A stretch of 64,000 nucleotides of DNA from the NCBI GenBank assembly GCA_024529925.1, contig JAFEUB010001791.1, forward strand, positions 186,001-250,000. The letters run 5' to 3'. The position numbers and the translations under genes are program-made. This DNA is from Ophthalmolycus amberensis (lineage: Eukaryota > Chordata > Actinopteri > Perciformes > Zoarcidae). Every line of letters begins with the position of its first letter. Position 1 is the first letter of the stretch. Below the pieces are notes generated by a model. The model worked only from the letters and a program-made list of their open reading frames with translations. It was not told the origin of the DNA and ran no database searches. This document shows positions 1-11,525 of the stretch, piece after piece.

Positions 1-367
1 GATATCAAACCTGCATCAATGGATTTTTGATGACTTTAGAGGCAGTGGATCAAGCTGTGATCCCGAAACTGACATTATTGTCACAATTTAGGTTTAAATG
101 GGGAACTTGTTTACAAACAGCTGCTTATACGGAGTAACATTTTATTCGAGTCGAAGAATTTTTGGTCTTAAATTCACCACCTTTATGTAGTTTACAGCAC
201 ATGGACATGAACAATCCACCGACCAAAAACTATTTCAGTGTAAAAATGGGCATGCGAGATAACTTCCCCAACAGATTAACTTGAAAAAATGTCAACCTCT
301 TTTTTAATGACACAACACCTACTGTAATAATGATAGGTGACATTGTTCCAGAGAGCAAACTCCTCAC

Positions 368-1076
368 CTGTTTGGCACCTGTTTCCCTTGAAGCCAGGTT
401 CACAGAGGCAGGTTATGTTATCTATGGTCTCCTGGCATCGTCCTCTGTCACATGATGTTGCCTTACACTGGGCTGTTAAGAAAAAGGTGCAATGCTAAAA
501 CAACCTCTATCACTTTTGAAACTGTAACAACCAACAAAATGAATCAGCTTTACGTACCTTCATAACAAACAGGGTATTTAGGAGTGGCACACTTCTCATC
601 ATTCCACTTCCCTCTGTTTATTCCATTGTTCACGTAGATCTCCACGCAAAACTCCGTGATGTGGTTGTTGTTGGGCTCGTTTAGTGCCCATGACTGGTTA
701 CCAATCCATGTGCTGTTATTCCCAATCCAGGTCCAAGTCTCATTCATGTGGTTTTTAGTGATTCCAATCCAGTAATACGGACTTTTTGTTTTGATTGGCA
801 GCCAGGAGACTAAATGGTCGTTCTCTACCTGGTTTTGGATGACCACCATGTCTGTGTGATCGCTCTGGCACCACTGTCGAGCCCGGGTCCAGTTCATAGT
901 TATCGCTGAGCGATGATATTTCCAGCCCAAGGTAGTCTCGGCCAAGGTACCTCATGTGCATTTTGAAAAAAACAAAAGTTAAGAACAACTCCAGAGTGAT
1001 AATTCACCATCCGATCCAATTGTGCTAAAAAACAACACTCACCAAGGAGGAGGATTAACATCCACTTCATTTTCAT
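368..1076 (-). CDS. selectin, 5' part (signal peptide, C-type lectin, EGF); continues off left edge
   Basis: Selectins are calcium-dependent adhesion receptors that bind sialylated glycans and let leukocytes roll on endothelium. Three coding exons are read on the minus strand. 1076-1043 encodes the start MKMKWMLILLL, a hydrophobic signal peptide. 950-558 encodes the lectin domain, with EPNNN and GKWNDEKC motifs that keep the E, N and N-D residues used for Ca2+ and ligand binding. 472-368 encodes an EGF domain with six cysteines. Every junction is phase 1 and flanked by GT/AG, the standard selectin exon plan. The intron continues past position 1, so the sushi domains and membrane anchor are not visible and the gene cannot be assigned to L, E or P type. 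Part of the 5' UTR lies in the signal exon, whose acceptor is near 1100. A neighbouring complete selectin suggests tandem duplication. Confidence 0.9.
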
Positions 1077-1173
1077 TGAGTGAACGACAAACACCTGTCT
1101 GACCAAAAAAAAAGAATCACAGAATAAATATTGATGAATACCATCGTAAAAATAACAGAATAAGCACACTTAC

Positions 1174-1348
1174 CCAGAGCTGGTATTTTAGAATATAAAC
1201 AATATATATATTCTAAATTATATGAATAAGCTTGCTACTTAAGTTAAATTGCTTTTCTAATCGTATCAAATATAAAACTTCACACCAAAGCGTTTCAGTA
1301 AGTGAATGAAAGTATGGTGCAAGCAGAGATCAACGTCAGGCTTTTATA
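1174..1348 (-). promoter_or_regulatory. TATA box and putative non-coding first exon of the left selectin gene
   Basis: On the minus strand TATAAAAG lies at 1348-1341. About 165 bases downstream is a good donor (GG|GTAAGT, exon end 1174), followed by an acceptor before the signal-peptide exon. This suggests transcription starts near 1315 and a non-coding exon of about 140 bases. The second selectin uses the same octamer. I saw no consensus NF-kB site in the 250 bases upstream. Confidence 0.5.
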
Positions 1349-2369
1349 ATTCTCACAGGTTATGCAGTCCAACGTTATAATATAATACCTGGATGTTTAC
1401 TTTCCAGAGTGAATGCATGTGATGAATGAATTACTGACTTAATGACCCTCTGATACCTGAACAGACCTTTTGGGAAATGGCCTTTGTTTCCCGTAAGCGT
1501 GGGGCAAATCAGGGGCAGATTTTCTTTTTTATAAAAGAGAAAACAAACAATATAAAAATGTTTAAAATCAAAGTAAAGCACAGTGAGGGTCACCATTGAA
1601 TATTGGGGCCAACACAGATAAATTATTCCTTGCAAAAAAATAGTTTAAAAAAGGGATCATTTAGCCAGTTTTTACAACTAATTGCATGTTCTTGGATGTT
1701 TTGTTTTGGTGATGTATACTTTTACCTTTACTTTATAAAACAAATGTTTGACTTTTTGAAATGATCTCTTCTTTTTATACATTGACTTAAATCTGTTGCA
1801 TACTGTACATACTAGCAGCATGGAATAAAGCATTTCCCTTGTAAGTAGAATAAGCTTCGCTGACCGTTTTTAGTGATGCACAGCATCACTGCATCCTGAC
1901 ATTTTGTGAGTTCAAGTTTTTAACAGCAACAAATGACAGAGTGCCCTGTATTCAGCCTTCAGTCTGATTGATGGTATCACATCTATTTATGATTCTCCTG
2001 AAGTGCTGACATAGAAGACTCTGAATCTGGTGAAACAAACAATGGTGATCTGTAAAACAGATTACACCAGCAATATAGCTCTTCCTGCAGCCTCTTACTG
2101 TTATTCGTCTCTGTCCTGACCATTATGATGGAGTGGACAGAAACAGACTAAGGTCTGGACCTCTGAAAAAAACACACGAGATCCTGCAATGTCAGGATAA
2201 ATGTTCCTGCTCAAAGTGTGGGAATATGTTGGTGTTGCGTGTGGAGTTGATGGCTGAACCTTTCTACAGTACCGCTGAATCAGCGGAGTGACATGACTGA
2301 CTATATTTCTATTTTCTTAACCGACAGTATAAATATTCGTCGATACTAAAAGATGCAGAGACCACAAGC
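1349..2369. other. intergenic spacer between the two selectin genes
   Basis: This is AT-rich sequence between the promoter of the left selectin and the polyadenylation region of the right one. The genes are head-to-tail on the minus strand. I see no coding exon or recognisable repeat here. Confidence 0.5.
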
Positions 2370-2881
2370 AAATGAAAGTTTCAAGTTTTATTATGAATAC
2401 AAATCAGCACTGCTTTAAGAATACAGAAATATGAATGAGCATTTCAACTGCAATAACCATCAGTTAAATAAATAGTACATAAATACCGAAATACTAAAAT
2501 TATTCACAGTTCTGCACGACATGGCATTCTTGGCGTTATGTAATATTTACGATAACATGAATAGAGCCACCTTTCCAGCATAGCTTCAGAACAATGTGTT
2601 CAATATAAAACTCCCTTTGGGAGGAAATACAGTACATAATAATAATAACAAAATTACAGAGCAAATCGTAAGATTCAACAAAACATAACGATCAAATGCA
2701 ATGGTCTGAAAAAACCCTCTCCTCTCGCCATAAGATAGCTCTCACATATTCAGTTTTCCTGTTAACAAGTTTAATACTAACGTAATGTAGTCATATTGTT
2801 CACATTACTATGACTGGTTATTGTTCTTGTTCGAGATAAATTCAGTTATCCTTAGTTGTCTCTGAAGAAGATGACTGTCTT
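2370..2881 (-). other. sele: 3' UTR and poly(A) signal of sele
   Basis: This sequence follows the stop codon of the complete selectin gene. A canonical AATAAA on the minus strand (TTTATT at 2387-2392) marks the likely transcript end near 2370. The UTR is AU-rich with many ATTTA-like stretches, which would fit a short-lived, inducible message; that functional reading is inference. Confidence 0.6.
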
Positions 2882-5800
2882 CTATATGAGGCTGCCAATG
2901 CTGTTTTTGTAGACTTGTGGAGGGTCCTCTATGTCAGAGTTGCTGTAAGAAAAGACCAAAAGAAAAAGATGAGCACTGCGATTCAACAAAGATGTCTCTT
3001 AATAAAAAATAAAAGTATGATTTAATTCTTATCTAACCTGTTAAGCTCAAACTTGGTTGCTCTCTGTTTCAGTCGTTTCAGGATCCACATAGCCAGAGAC
3101 AGACCAGACAACAGAGCGCCGCCTGTGGCCACACCGGAAGCAATGGCAGTGACCGGAGATGGGGGAGCTGTCGAAACATAATCAAATGTGAATTATTTTT
3201 TATCTATAAACATGTATTTTGTTCAGGTGTTTGTATCAAAATATCTTCTAGCGTTTGTTCCTTTTCTGTTTTACCTTGGCAGGTGGGTTTCTGTCCAGTA
3301 GTCCAATTGCCATGCCGATCACAGGTCAGCAGCTCATGTCCGTCTAATAAGTAATCTTGATTGCATGTGAAGGAGCACTGCGAGTTGAACACTGGCTCAC
3401 TGTTTGAGCAGTTGATATGACCGTTTTCAGGAGCCTCGAGCGATGGGCATCTCACTGCTGTGGGAGAAGACAGCAAGGATTTAGATGTTAAACATCACGT
3501 ATTGATGAACGAGATCTCGTTTTAGTGACGCAACCCTAACATGCAAATAACGAAGGTGTTACTAACGATGCAGGTAAAGTGGGGACATGTCTGTACCTGT
3601 GCAGTTTGGTGGTGCGGCGGTCCACCGGCCTGGATTTGCACACTTCATGCTGAGTGCACCCTGCAGCTCATGGCCTTCATCACAGCTGAACATGCAGACC
3701 ATACCAAGTGGATGGGGGGTCACAGCAGAAGCAGGTGAAGACAGAGAAGGGCTGCAACTGATCTGGGCACTTGTTGGGATATCAGGAGCAGGACACCCTA
3801 TTGCTGAAAAGAAAGAAAAAATAAAGATGATGAGATGTCATGACGTAGCACAGAATCAGAGTACAAATAGCACAGATGTATGTGAGCATATGCTACCATA
3901 CCTTTGCAGGTAGGTATGGCATTAGTCCACTGGCCGTCCTCAGAACACTGAGCGCTGTGCGCTCCCTGCAGGTCAAAGCCTGCCTCACAGCTGAAGCTGC
4001 AGGTGGAGTTTGGCCGCAGTTTAGTCAGAGGTTGGCTGCACTGGGGGATGAGGTGAGCTCCTACCTCTGGATTCTGGCAAGTGATGGCTATAACACATTA
4101 AAAAAATGTTTTTTATGTTTGCCACAAAGGCACAAAACAAGAGAGCTCTTTTTAATTGTATAGAGGGTGATTGGATTCAACTTTAAGCGCGCCCTCACCT
4201 TCACAGCGAGGCTTCCTCTCGCTCCACACAGCTGCTGCCGTGCATGTCACCTTGCTCGGTCCCACCAGGCGGTAGCCGGGGGCACAGCTGAAGCTGCAGG
4301 TGTTGCCGTAGCTGAACATCACATCTGCATCGTCCCCACAGCCGACAAATTCATTGTCCAGCTGCTGGAGAGACGGGCACTGGACAGCTGCAAAATGGAG
4401 GGGGAGCAGAACAGGTCAGCAGTATTCTTTAAAAAAAAAAAATTGATTTGATATAATGGATAATATAAAATCCTACGAGATAAAAACATAAAAAGTGTCG
4501 GTGTACCGAGACAAAGCGGCTGTGAAGCATTCCAAATTCCTGAGGCTTCACATAGCAGGGTGTTAGACGGGGAACCAGCGAGTACGTAGCCTTCATCACA
4601 GGTAAACACACGGGTGGACTGGTAGCTGGAGGAGCCCAGAGGATCGGAGCACTTCATGGATCCTCTTGCTGGTCTTGACAGCACCTGACACTGGACCACT
4701 GTGGACGACAGGAAACACATTACAGCAGGCTCCATCATAGTAATAATACAATTCTGTTGCTCTCAATATGATGACTTGAAATCAAGGTTGGTCAATATCA
4801 CATCACTTTACTTATTTTTTGTAGCTTTGCAATACACCTCAACTCACATTCACATGTAGGAGGCTGCTCAGACCACTTATTGGAGGCAGTGCACGTCAGG
4901 GGTCTTGACATATTCAGCTGGTATCCTTCCTCACATGAATACTGGCACAAGGAGTCGTAAGAGAAGTTTCCGTACTTATGGACGCAATCTACACTTCCTT
5001 TATGTGGAACGGTCACTTCCTCTTTGTTACACTGGACAACTGTCAACAAAGAAAACAAGACACAATTAGATATCAGGTTCCCGGCTGTAAGCGACTTAAA
5101 GTAATGCAAACTTGAGAACAATTGCAACATAATTGTATTTTCTTACCTTGCTCACACCTCTCTCCGTAAAAGCCCTCAAAGCAGGCGCACTCATGGCTGT
5201 TGATGGTTTCTACACAGTCTCCATAGCGGCACGAGTCGTTCTTACAGGCAGCTGGAGAAAGAAGCAGTACGTTCATATAACTTGCAAAAACCCATCAAAA
5301 AGTAATTGCAAAGAGTCAAATCAATAGATTCCCTCTTAACAAATGAAAATAAGACAGCTTAAATGAGCAGCTCTTGAATCCCTAAGTTTTGCTCACCTGT
5401 GTAGCAAAGAGCGGTCTTCAAATTTCCACACCTCTCATCATTCCATTTTCCGGCCTGCCATTCCCTTTGAATGTACATCTCCACACAATCCTCGCTCACT
5501 CTGCTAACATGTCCCTTTTTGCCGTTGTTTGGCTCGCCCTTTGCCCAGTTGGCTGCTTCCGCTGTCAGAGTCTTGTTGGTTCCTACCCAGGTCCAGACAT
5601 TGTTGACCTTGCGTATTCCAATCCAGTAGTAGTTGCGTTGTTTGGGCAGCCAGCTGTTGAGATGCCCAATCTCCTCCTGGTTCTGGATGGCCACCATGTC
5701 TGTGTAGTTCTTCTGGCACCAGGCTCGGGCTTCCAGCCAAGTCATGGTGTTGTTAGAGTAGTAGTAGGACCAGCACTCTACACTAGTCCACGTGCACAGC

Positions 5801-6132
5801 ACTGAGGATGGAGGACAGAGATACAAATTAGATGGTAGAGTAATAATGATGATTAAAAAAAGGAAAAAGTTACATAGAAGAAAACACAAGTTGAAAGTGG
5901 GAGGCTGAAGATTCTGTTTACATTAGAGTTACATACTTGAGCAAAGGAAGATCAAGCCGATCCATGAGGTCTTAGGTCTGCGGGTCTGAAGTAATCCAAA
6001 GCAGAACTCCTATCAGAATAAGTAAAAAATATCAATTAAGATAATTAGAAACCTTAAATGTCTCACTGACCACAAACAGCAATGAAGGAATTTGCACTAA
6101 AGAGAAGTTAAATTGATTTGTCCACTTACCAT
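2882..6132 (-). CDS. sele: E-selectin-like adhesion receptor, complete, six CCP domains
   Basis: Endothelial lectin receptor for leukocyte rolling. Twelve coding exons are read on the minus strand: 6132-6130 (the start ATG only), 6009-5937 (signal peptide), 5801-5397 (C-type lectin), 5251-5147 (EGF), sushi/CCP domains at 5039-4848, 4698-4507, 4387-4199, 4087-3902, 3803-3597 and 3457-3275, then 3167-3038 (membrane span and basic KRLKQR) and 2942-2882 (tail ending NSIGSLI). They sum to 1926 bases, or 641 residues, in one open frame. The lectin keeps GEPNN and GKWNDERC for Ca2+ binding, and each CCP that I counted has six cysteines. Six CCPs and the length match E-selectin (human 610 residues) better than P- (nine) or L-selectin (two). 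The tail with a late YxxxxxSLI-like end also recalls E-selectin. Fish selectins may not be strict one-to-one orthologues, so the letter is less certain than the family. Confidence 0.88.
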
Positions 6133-6213
6133 TTTAAGTGGTATGTGTGATAACCGACAAAAGACTCTCAGTATTTCTTTCGTCTCTTCACGTCTGAGGA
6201 TGAGATGATTCTG
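6130..6213 (-). other. sele: first exon of sele: 5' UTR ending exactly at ATG
   Basis: The exon reads through a short 5' UTR into ...AAAATG|GTAAGT, so the initiator codon is the last triplet of exon 1 and the signal peptide comes from exon 2. The start was chosen because exon 2 opens in frame directly after a good acceptor (CTGATAG|GAG) and gives a hydrophobic segment (WIGLIFLC). An ATG inside exon 2 lies in the wrong frame for the lectin exon. Confidence 0.65.
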
Positions 6214-6236
6214 ACTTTTATGTGCAGAGGTGCCTG

Positions 6237-6363
6237 CTTTTATACTCTTCGTCGGTCTGCTCCACTTTTCCTGGAAGCTCTCATCAGATGTGAGCTATTC
6301 AGTGGAAATTCCCACCTCCCACCGCTACTGCCCCATCCCACCAGGGTCCTTGGAAACTTCCCC
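6237..6363 (-). promoter_or_regulatory. sele: sele promoter: TATA box plus NF-kB site
   Basis: On the minus strand TATAAAAG lies at 6244-6237, placing the start of transcription near 6213. A perfect NF-kB decamer GGGAATTTCC is at 6313-6304, about 95 bases upstream of that start. A looser kB-like GGGGAAGTTTCC is at 6363-6352. Human SELE is a TATA gene with clustered kB sites at roughly -80 to -130 that confer cytokine induction, so the spacing here is strikingly similar. The regulatory role is inferred from that parallel. Confidence 0.6.
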
Positions 6364-6369
6364 TCTCTC

Positions 6370-8280
6370 TATTTTACTCTGACGCAAAACAAATCCTTTG
6401 TTTTAGTATTTTTATCATTAGTATATCATTGGAAAGTATTTCCTCAAATACTGCATTTCCATTTTATGATACCTTACTTCTACCCCATTACAATTCAGAG
6501 GGAAATATTTTACTTTTTACAATCCATATGACTTCTATAGTTTCGTGTTATTTTTAAGATTTGCATTTTCATCCAAACATATGCTGAACTTACAAAATGT
6601 GATGTATTGATTTACATTGAACTACTCAGTTAGACATAGCTCCAGCTCAACCACATCATTAAATCACTAATAATACTTGTAATAAAACAATGTATATTTT
6701 ACAACAATCATGCACATTGACCGGGGTCTTTATTCTAGCTTTATTTTTGATACTTAATTACATTTAGATAATAATAATATATCTTTGACTTCAGTACAAT
6801 TCTCATTCTCAATGCAGGACTTTAACTTGTAATGTATTAACAAGTACATTAGCTTTATTAGTGCTTTTACTGACTGTAAGTAAAGGATCTAAATACATGC
6901 CTAAAATTGTGCTGTGCTGATAATGAACTAATGTGCACAAAAACTTGGCAAATTAGCGCACACGTAGCAAAGAAAATAAATAGCACGAAGAAAAGTGATA
7001 AGTTTCCTGAGGAAAGCACGATAGCACTCAGCACACACACTGAAGAGGGGAATTGTTTTGGGAGCTGTGAAATCCTGTGAGCTGATAAGACAGAGTGTCT
7101 GAGAGAGATTTAGAGTGCCAAAGATATCCTCGTTGTTTCCTCTTATTTGAATTTGAACCTTTTAAATAATTGCCACCAAATGAAAGCAAAAGAAAAGTGC
7201 AAGCTTCGTGAGTGTGCATGTTGATTAATTCCGGGTGATGCCTCATAGTATTAGTGCAAAATGTGCCTGAAGACGATCCATAGACTGGAACTGGCTTTTC
7301 ACAGTTCAAAGGATGTCAAAGGAAGTGCTCATCAAAAAAAAAAAGGAAAGAGAAAAGAAAAACAATGCAATGGCAACGAACAAACACTTTACTATTGTTT
7401 AAGAGTGTCCAGAGACGGGAAACAGGAGTAGAGGCGTCTGCTGGCTGCCTGTGTTTCCAGAAGTCACAGTTAATATCCTTCCTCTCTGACTCGAGGCGCT
7501 GGATAGTAGCCGCTGTTGCTTGACACCTCTTAACCTCCACCCTTTCCCCTGAAAGATAATTAACTTATACTGAACAAGACCCAAGGGAGCGACTCAGTTT
7601 CAGCTTTGATTAGAAGATCCTAAACAGATGCTGATATGGATCATCGTGAGCTGATTAGAGATTTAGTCACAGATTTATTCCTTGAAATAATCATGCATTA
7701 CAGAAGTGGGCTAGGGCAAATCCCTTTATGTGAGGATCACCACATTACCGGTACTATTGATAAACTGCCACTGTCTTCTTTGGCATGATAACGCCTGAAA
7801 GGAGAGGTTTGTGTTTGAAGGCCGCATGATGGATTACTGGTGTAAGAGACCATCTGGCAACCAGAGGGTTCAAGTACCTGTGGCAGAATCTGTTGTTGGC
7901 TGAAGTGATCTTGAACCAAGGACTACAGCTTTGACTCTGACCTTCCTGATAGACACCAGCGGAAAATCCTCTCTGGCTACAGGAAATAACAAATCAGACA
8001 GAACGATAAAAGAAAAGGGCGAACAATAGGCTTGCCAACAAGAGACATATTGTTGATCTCTTCCCTTTGCTATTAACTGGGTTGGTAAATGTAAGTTGCA
8101 GAGCACCAATCTATAGTATATTGACTACTTTCTGGTGTTCGAGGGCTGTACAATTCTAACAGTTCCATCTCGTTGCCACATGGGGTCCCCAGCGTGCATT
8201 ATCGTTAACAGTAATGGCGACAAGGTTGCAAACTGATCTGTCCCTTTAAGACAGGAAATAGACGTCCCAAATAAAGGCAT
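6370..8280. other. intergenic region between sele and phpt1
   Basis: This is AT-rich non-coding sequence. The two genes are divergently transcribed, so it holds both upstream regions. Short open frames exist near 7.3-8.1 kb but none shows a recognisable domain. I see no repeat family that I can name. Confidence 0.5.
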
Positions 8281-8370
8281 TAGTGAGACTGCACCGTGTT
8301 GTCTGTCGTCTGCAGACCTCTGAACGGTCAGAGAGTCTCCGGTGCTTTGACTAAAGCCACAGTCACAATA

Positions 8371-9159
8371 ATGGCAGACGCTCTGGCGAAAATCCCCGTT
8401 GTTGAGATTGATCCAGAGGGAACCTTTAAGTACATTCTGCTGAGAGTGAAAGTGAAAGATGGCGATGTGCACAAAGACATAGTCCGGGGCACAAAAACTG
8501 CAGAGTATCACAGTAAGTTCATAACTGTAGTTTGCTGCACAGGAGCGAGTCAAGTGTGTCAGTTTTGCTCGTGACAACATGCAAACCGAGACCTGAAATG
8601 TTGCTGCAGATTCAAATGGGCTGCGACCGGAACCATATGTTCCTTTGGGTAGACGTGCAATGTGCATAAAAACTGCACAGATCAGGCAGATGCAATGCTT
8701 GCCAACCTCATGTGTTGACAATATTGGAGGCAGAAGCTTTGAAAGATAAACTGTGAGATTAATGACAGAACATGCAACAGTATTGCTTTTTTGACTGTCC
8801 TGTAACTTTGTATGTTTTGATTGATGGAATTATTTACAGATCACATATTTGAGAAGGTCAATCCAGCTATGGAGGCCTTGGGGATGGAGTGCAAATGCCT
8901 CGGAGGAGGGAAGATAGAGCACAACACCCAAGAGAAAAAACTGAGGGTGTTTGGAGAATCAACTGTAAGTTCCTTTGGTTTTAAAAGCTGAATTAAATAC
9001 TATTAATACCCTACAATAAATAAACTTTTCATGTAATAATGTAAATGCTTTCTCATTCATTTTCAGGCGTATGGTAAAGCAGACCATTCTGTGTCTGTAG
9101 AGAAGTTGAAGAGTGCCTTCAGTGACTATGAGATCACCTGGTCTGATGACAAAAAATGA
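8371..9159 (+). CDS. phpt1: 14 kDa phosphohistidine phosphatase
   Basis: This enzyme removes phosphate from histidine in proteins, and in mammals acts on substrates such as ATP-citrate lyase and the KCa3.1 channel. Three exons, 8371-8512, 8840-8964 and 9067-9159, join in frame to give 119 residues (human 125). The first holds FKYILLRV and IVRG..TAEYH; this His (residue 47) aligns with the catalytic His53 of the human enzyme, and Lys20 with its active-site lysine. The second holds ECKCLGGGKI, a family signature, and the third AYGKADHSVS and YEITW. The ATG was chosen because the reading begins ADALAKIPVVEIDPEG, matching the family N-terminus. AATAAA at 9282-9287 marks the transcript end. The gene sits where I would expect METTL18 in the human order. 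Confidence 0.93.
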
Positions 9160-9281
9160 ACCTATCTCATTTGAAATATCTGCCTTTATTAGTTCCAAAA
9201 CAACCCTTATGTGCAACCATTATTTAGTTGAAGTACACCATTATGCATTATCTGTTTGCTTCTGATTCTGTGAAAGCACAA

Positions 9282-9287
9282 AATAAA
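9282..9287 (+). terminator. phpt1: poly(A) signal of phpt1
   Basis: AATAAA lies 123 bases after the phpt1 stop codon, with a T-rich stretch just downstream. Confidence 0.7.
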
Positions 9288-10321
9288 GTTTTTTTGACTG
9301 CAGGTTTTATCATTTTTGTTCACCCAAAATATGAAGGGTTTGGTATAAACTTTGCAAACCTCATTTGCCTTATAAATAGAATGATTCATCTTTACTTTTG
9401 CTTGGTGTCTGATTGACTTCATCAGAATTGAAGGCCGCTTGCCAAGCGTAAAGTCCATACAGGAAGGGGTGAGCCAGTTGGAATCACGAACATATCCTGT
9501 TGCTCTCAGGGAAAGTTTATTGTTTAAAAAAGACGGATAAGCGGGGCTTTCACTTGCTGTCATGGTTGCAAGCTTCCGTGTGTTTGTAATGATACAATTC
9601 AAAGTGAATTCCACAGCACTTTACAATTATACAATAACAGAAGATCTGACAATCTGAGACAAGAATAACAAAAACATGTTCACAAAAAGATAAATTGACT
9701 GAGCTGAGTCATATCAATTAAATAAAAGACCTGTTCCTATTTTCTCTTACCTTCCAGCTCACATTGAGCAGCTTAATTCCCTCCAGTTATTATAGTCACA
9801 ACTACCTGTGTGGGAAAAAAGATCTAATGTTTTCCGTCTGTGGTCTGCACAGTCTAAGGAAAAACAAGACTAACACTAACATAACATCTCATACCAATTG
9901 TAAGCAGGTTTTTAGTAAATTGTGTGATGCACACTAGAAAAATGACAAAATACAGTATAGTCGAAGCAGACATGCACACTAAAACTGTCAACTTTTGAGT
10001 GTGCCGTTCATGCACTCCCACAATGCAGTGCGCAAAGGAAATTGAGGTGCTACTCAAAGTTGGATTGTGGGTGGTGGTGAAAACGGCTCGAAAAACATCT
10101 TTGGAACAAAAAATAAGTATGTAGTCTTAGAAAATAAACATCTTGATTATTTGTGAATTTTAATTTGCATTGACATTCCTAAATCACAGTTTGATTGACA
10201 ACCAATGTTACACATATTGTATAATTTCCTGCTTGTATTAACTTGTTCAGTAAGTTGATAGTCGTAGACCAACTGCTAAAACAGTATGTTATGACAGTAC
10301 GTGGTATGCATTTGTGATACA

Positions 10322-10520
10322 GCTTAAGAGTCTACAGCCACAGCAGGTAGAATGATTACCATGCTCACCCTTTAAGTTTAGCAAGTCAGCATGCTAACAT
10401 TTACTAATTAGCATTAAACACAAAGTACAGCTGAGGCCGATGTGATGACATTCATTTTACAGGCATTTCAACCTGATGATGGCACGAGAGAAAAAGTTAA
10501 AAGATTACAAAATGGTTTAC
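10322..10520 (+). repeat. teleost dispersed repeat, GCTAAC family, copy 1
   Basis: This contains GAGTCTACAGCCAC followed by GCATGCTAACATTTACTAAT, then AAACACAAAGTACAGCTGAGG and CTGATGATGGCAC. I recognise this order from a repeat common in percomorph genomes. Related copies are seen near 37.8 and 49.9 kb in the opposite orientation. Family class is not established here; boundaries are approximate. Confidence 0.55.
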
Positions 10521-11525
10521 CGATTGAGCATCTGTTTGTGAAATGGAAATTTAAGGCCAACAAAAAAAAGGAAATAACATTGGCTGTTCCTAAAATGTTT
10601 GACACTTAACATCTGTGATCTATCCGACGGATGAAAGGTAGAAAGCCAAAGTTCTAATCTGTGTTAACAGCAAGTGATGACCTGGGCTCTTCAGGTGCCT
10701 CTAAATAGGAGACTGATTTGCTGTTGTTTCAAATCTACCGGTATGTTAAACGTATTAGCCACAAAATATTACCTTTATTCCCACGAGATTCAACTATGCA
10801 TATTACAAGGGTCTACATCCTTTTTCCTGTGGGTTTTTCCCACATGTCGGGGTCTTTAAAGGTACATTTTGTATTCCAGCAGTGAGGCACATTCTTGCCA
10901 TTACTTTCTTCTTTTTTTTTTTGCTTGTGACTCACCAGGTATCTGGTGAGCTATAAAGAAAACACTAAGAGGAAGAGTGTGCGTAACTCTGCTGACTATA
11001 TTATTAGCTACTGCCGACACACTGAAGAGAGCTTCCATTCACCTTGACCCTCATCAGCAGACGTAACGTAGACACCGATACTGACTGCATTGTGACTGTG
11101 ACCTCAAAAAAAAAAGGAAATAAAGGCATCTTCCTTCCGTTTTCCATCTCAAATCCGGAGCAAGTTTCCTATAAACTGATAACCTTTCTATTATCTACAA
11201 ACAGGGAGGTCAGCACTGGAGGGAGAAGTGTTTTACTGTGTTAGACTCAACCCTCTTCTTGGAAACTGTTGGGATTAATGAGATTTCTCATGAAACATTA
11301 GACTTGTCTATGACCCAACAGTACCGGTAATCAGTCTGTTTAGTCATGTAATGGTTCAAAAGGCAAATTATGTAATCTCGTTGGAGGCCTTCATTTGAAT
11401 CTTTACAATCTCACAGAATACAACCCACAGAATAGCTTTTCCTTTAATTTGTTTAAAGTTATCATGTTTATGTAGTATGTTGAGTATTGCTTTTGAAGTA
11501 CTTATATAATGTATACACTGTACAC

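Noticed and set aside
7316..7584. Minus-strand open frame with an acceptor-like CTTTCAG and a charged helix-like stretch (QRLESERKDIN)
   Set aside because: No recognised domain, no partner exon or donor in frame, and it soon runs into low-complexity FLFSFLFFF. Treated as chance.
8125..8721. 198-codon minus-strand open frame across phpt1 exon 1
   Set aside because: It is antisense to a confirmed coding exon, crosses its splice donor and shows no domain.
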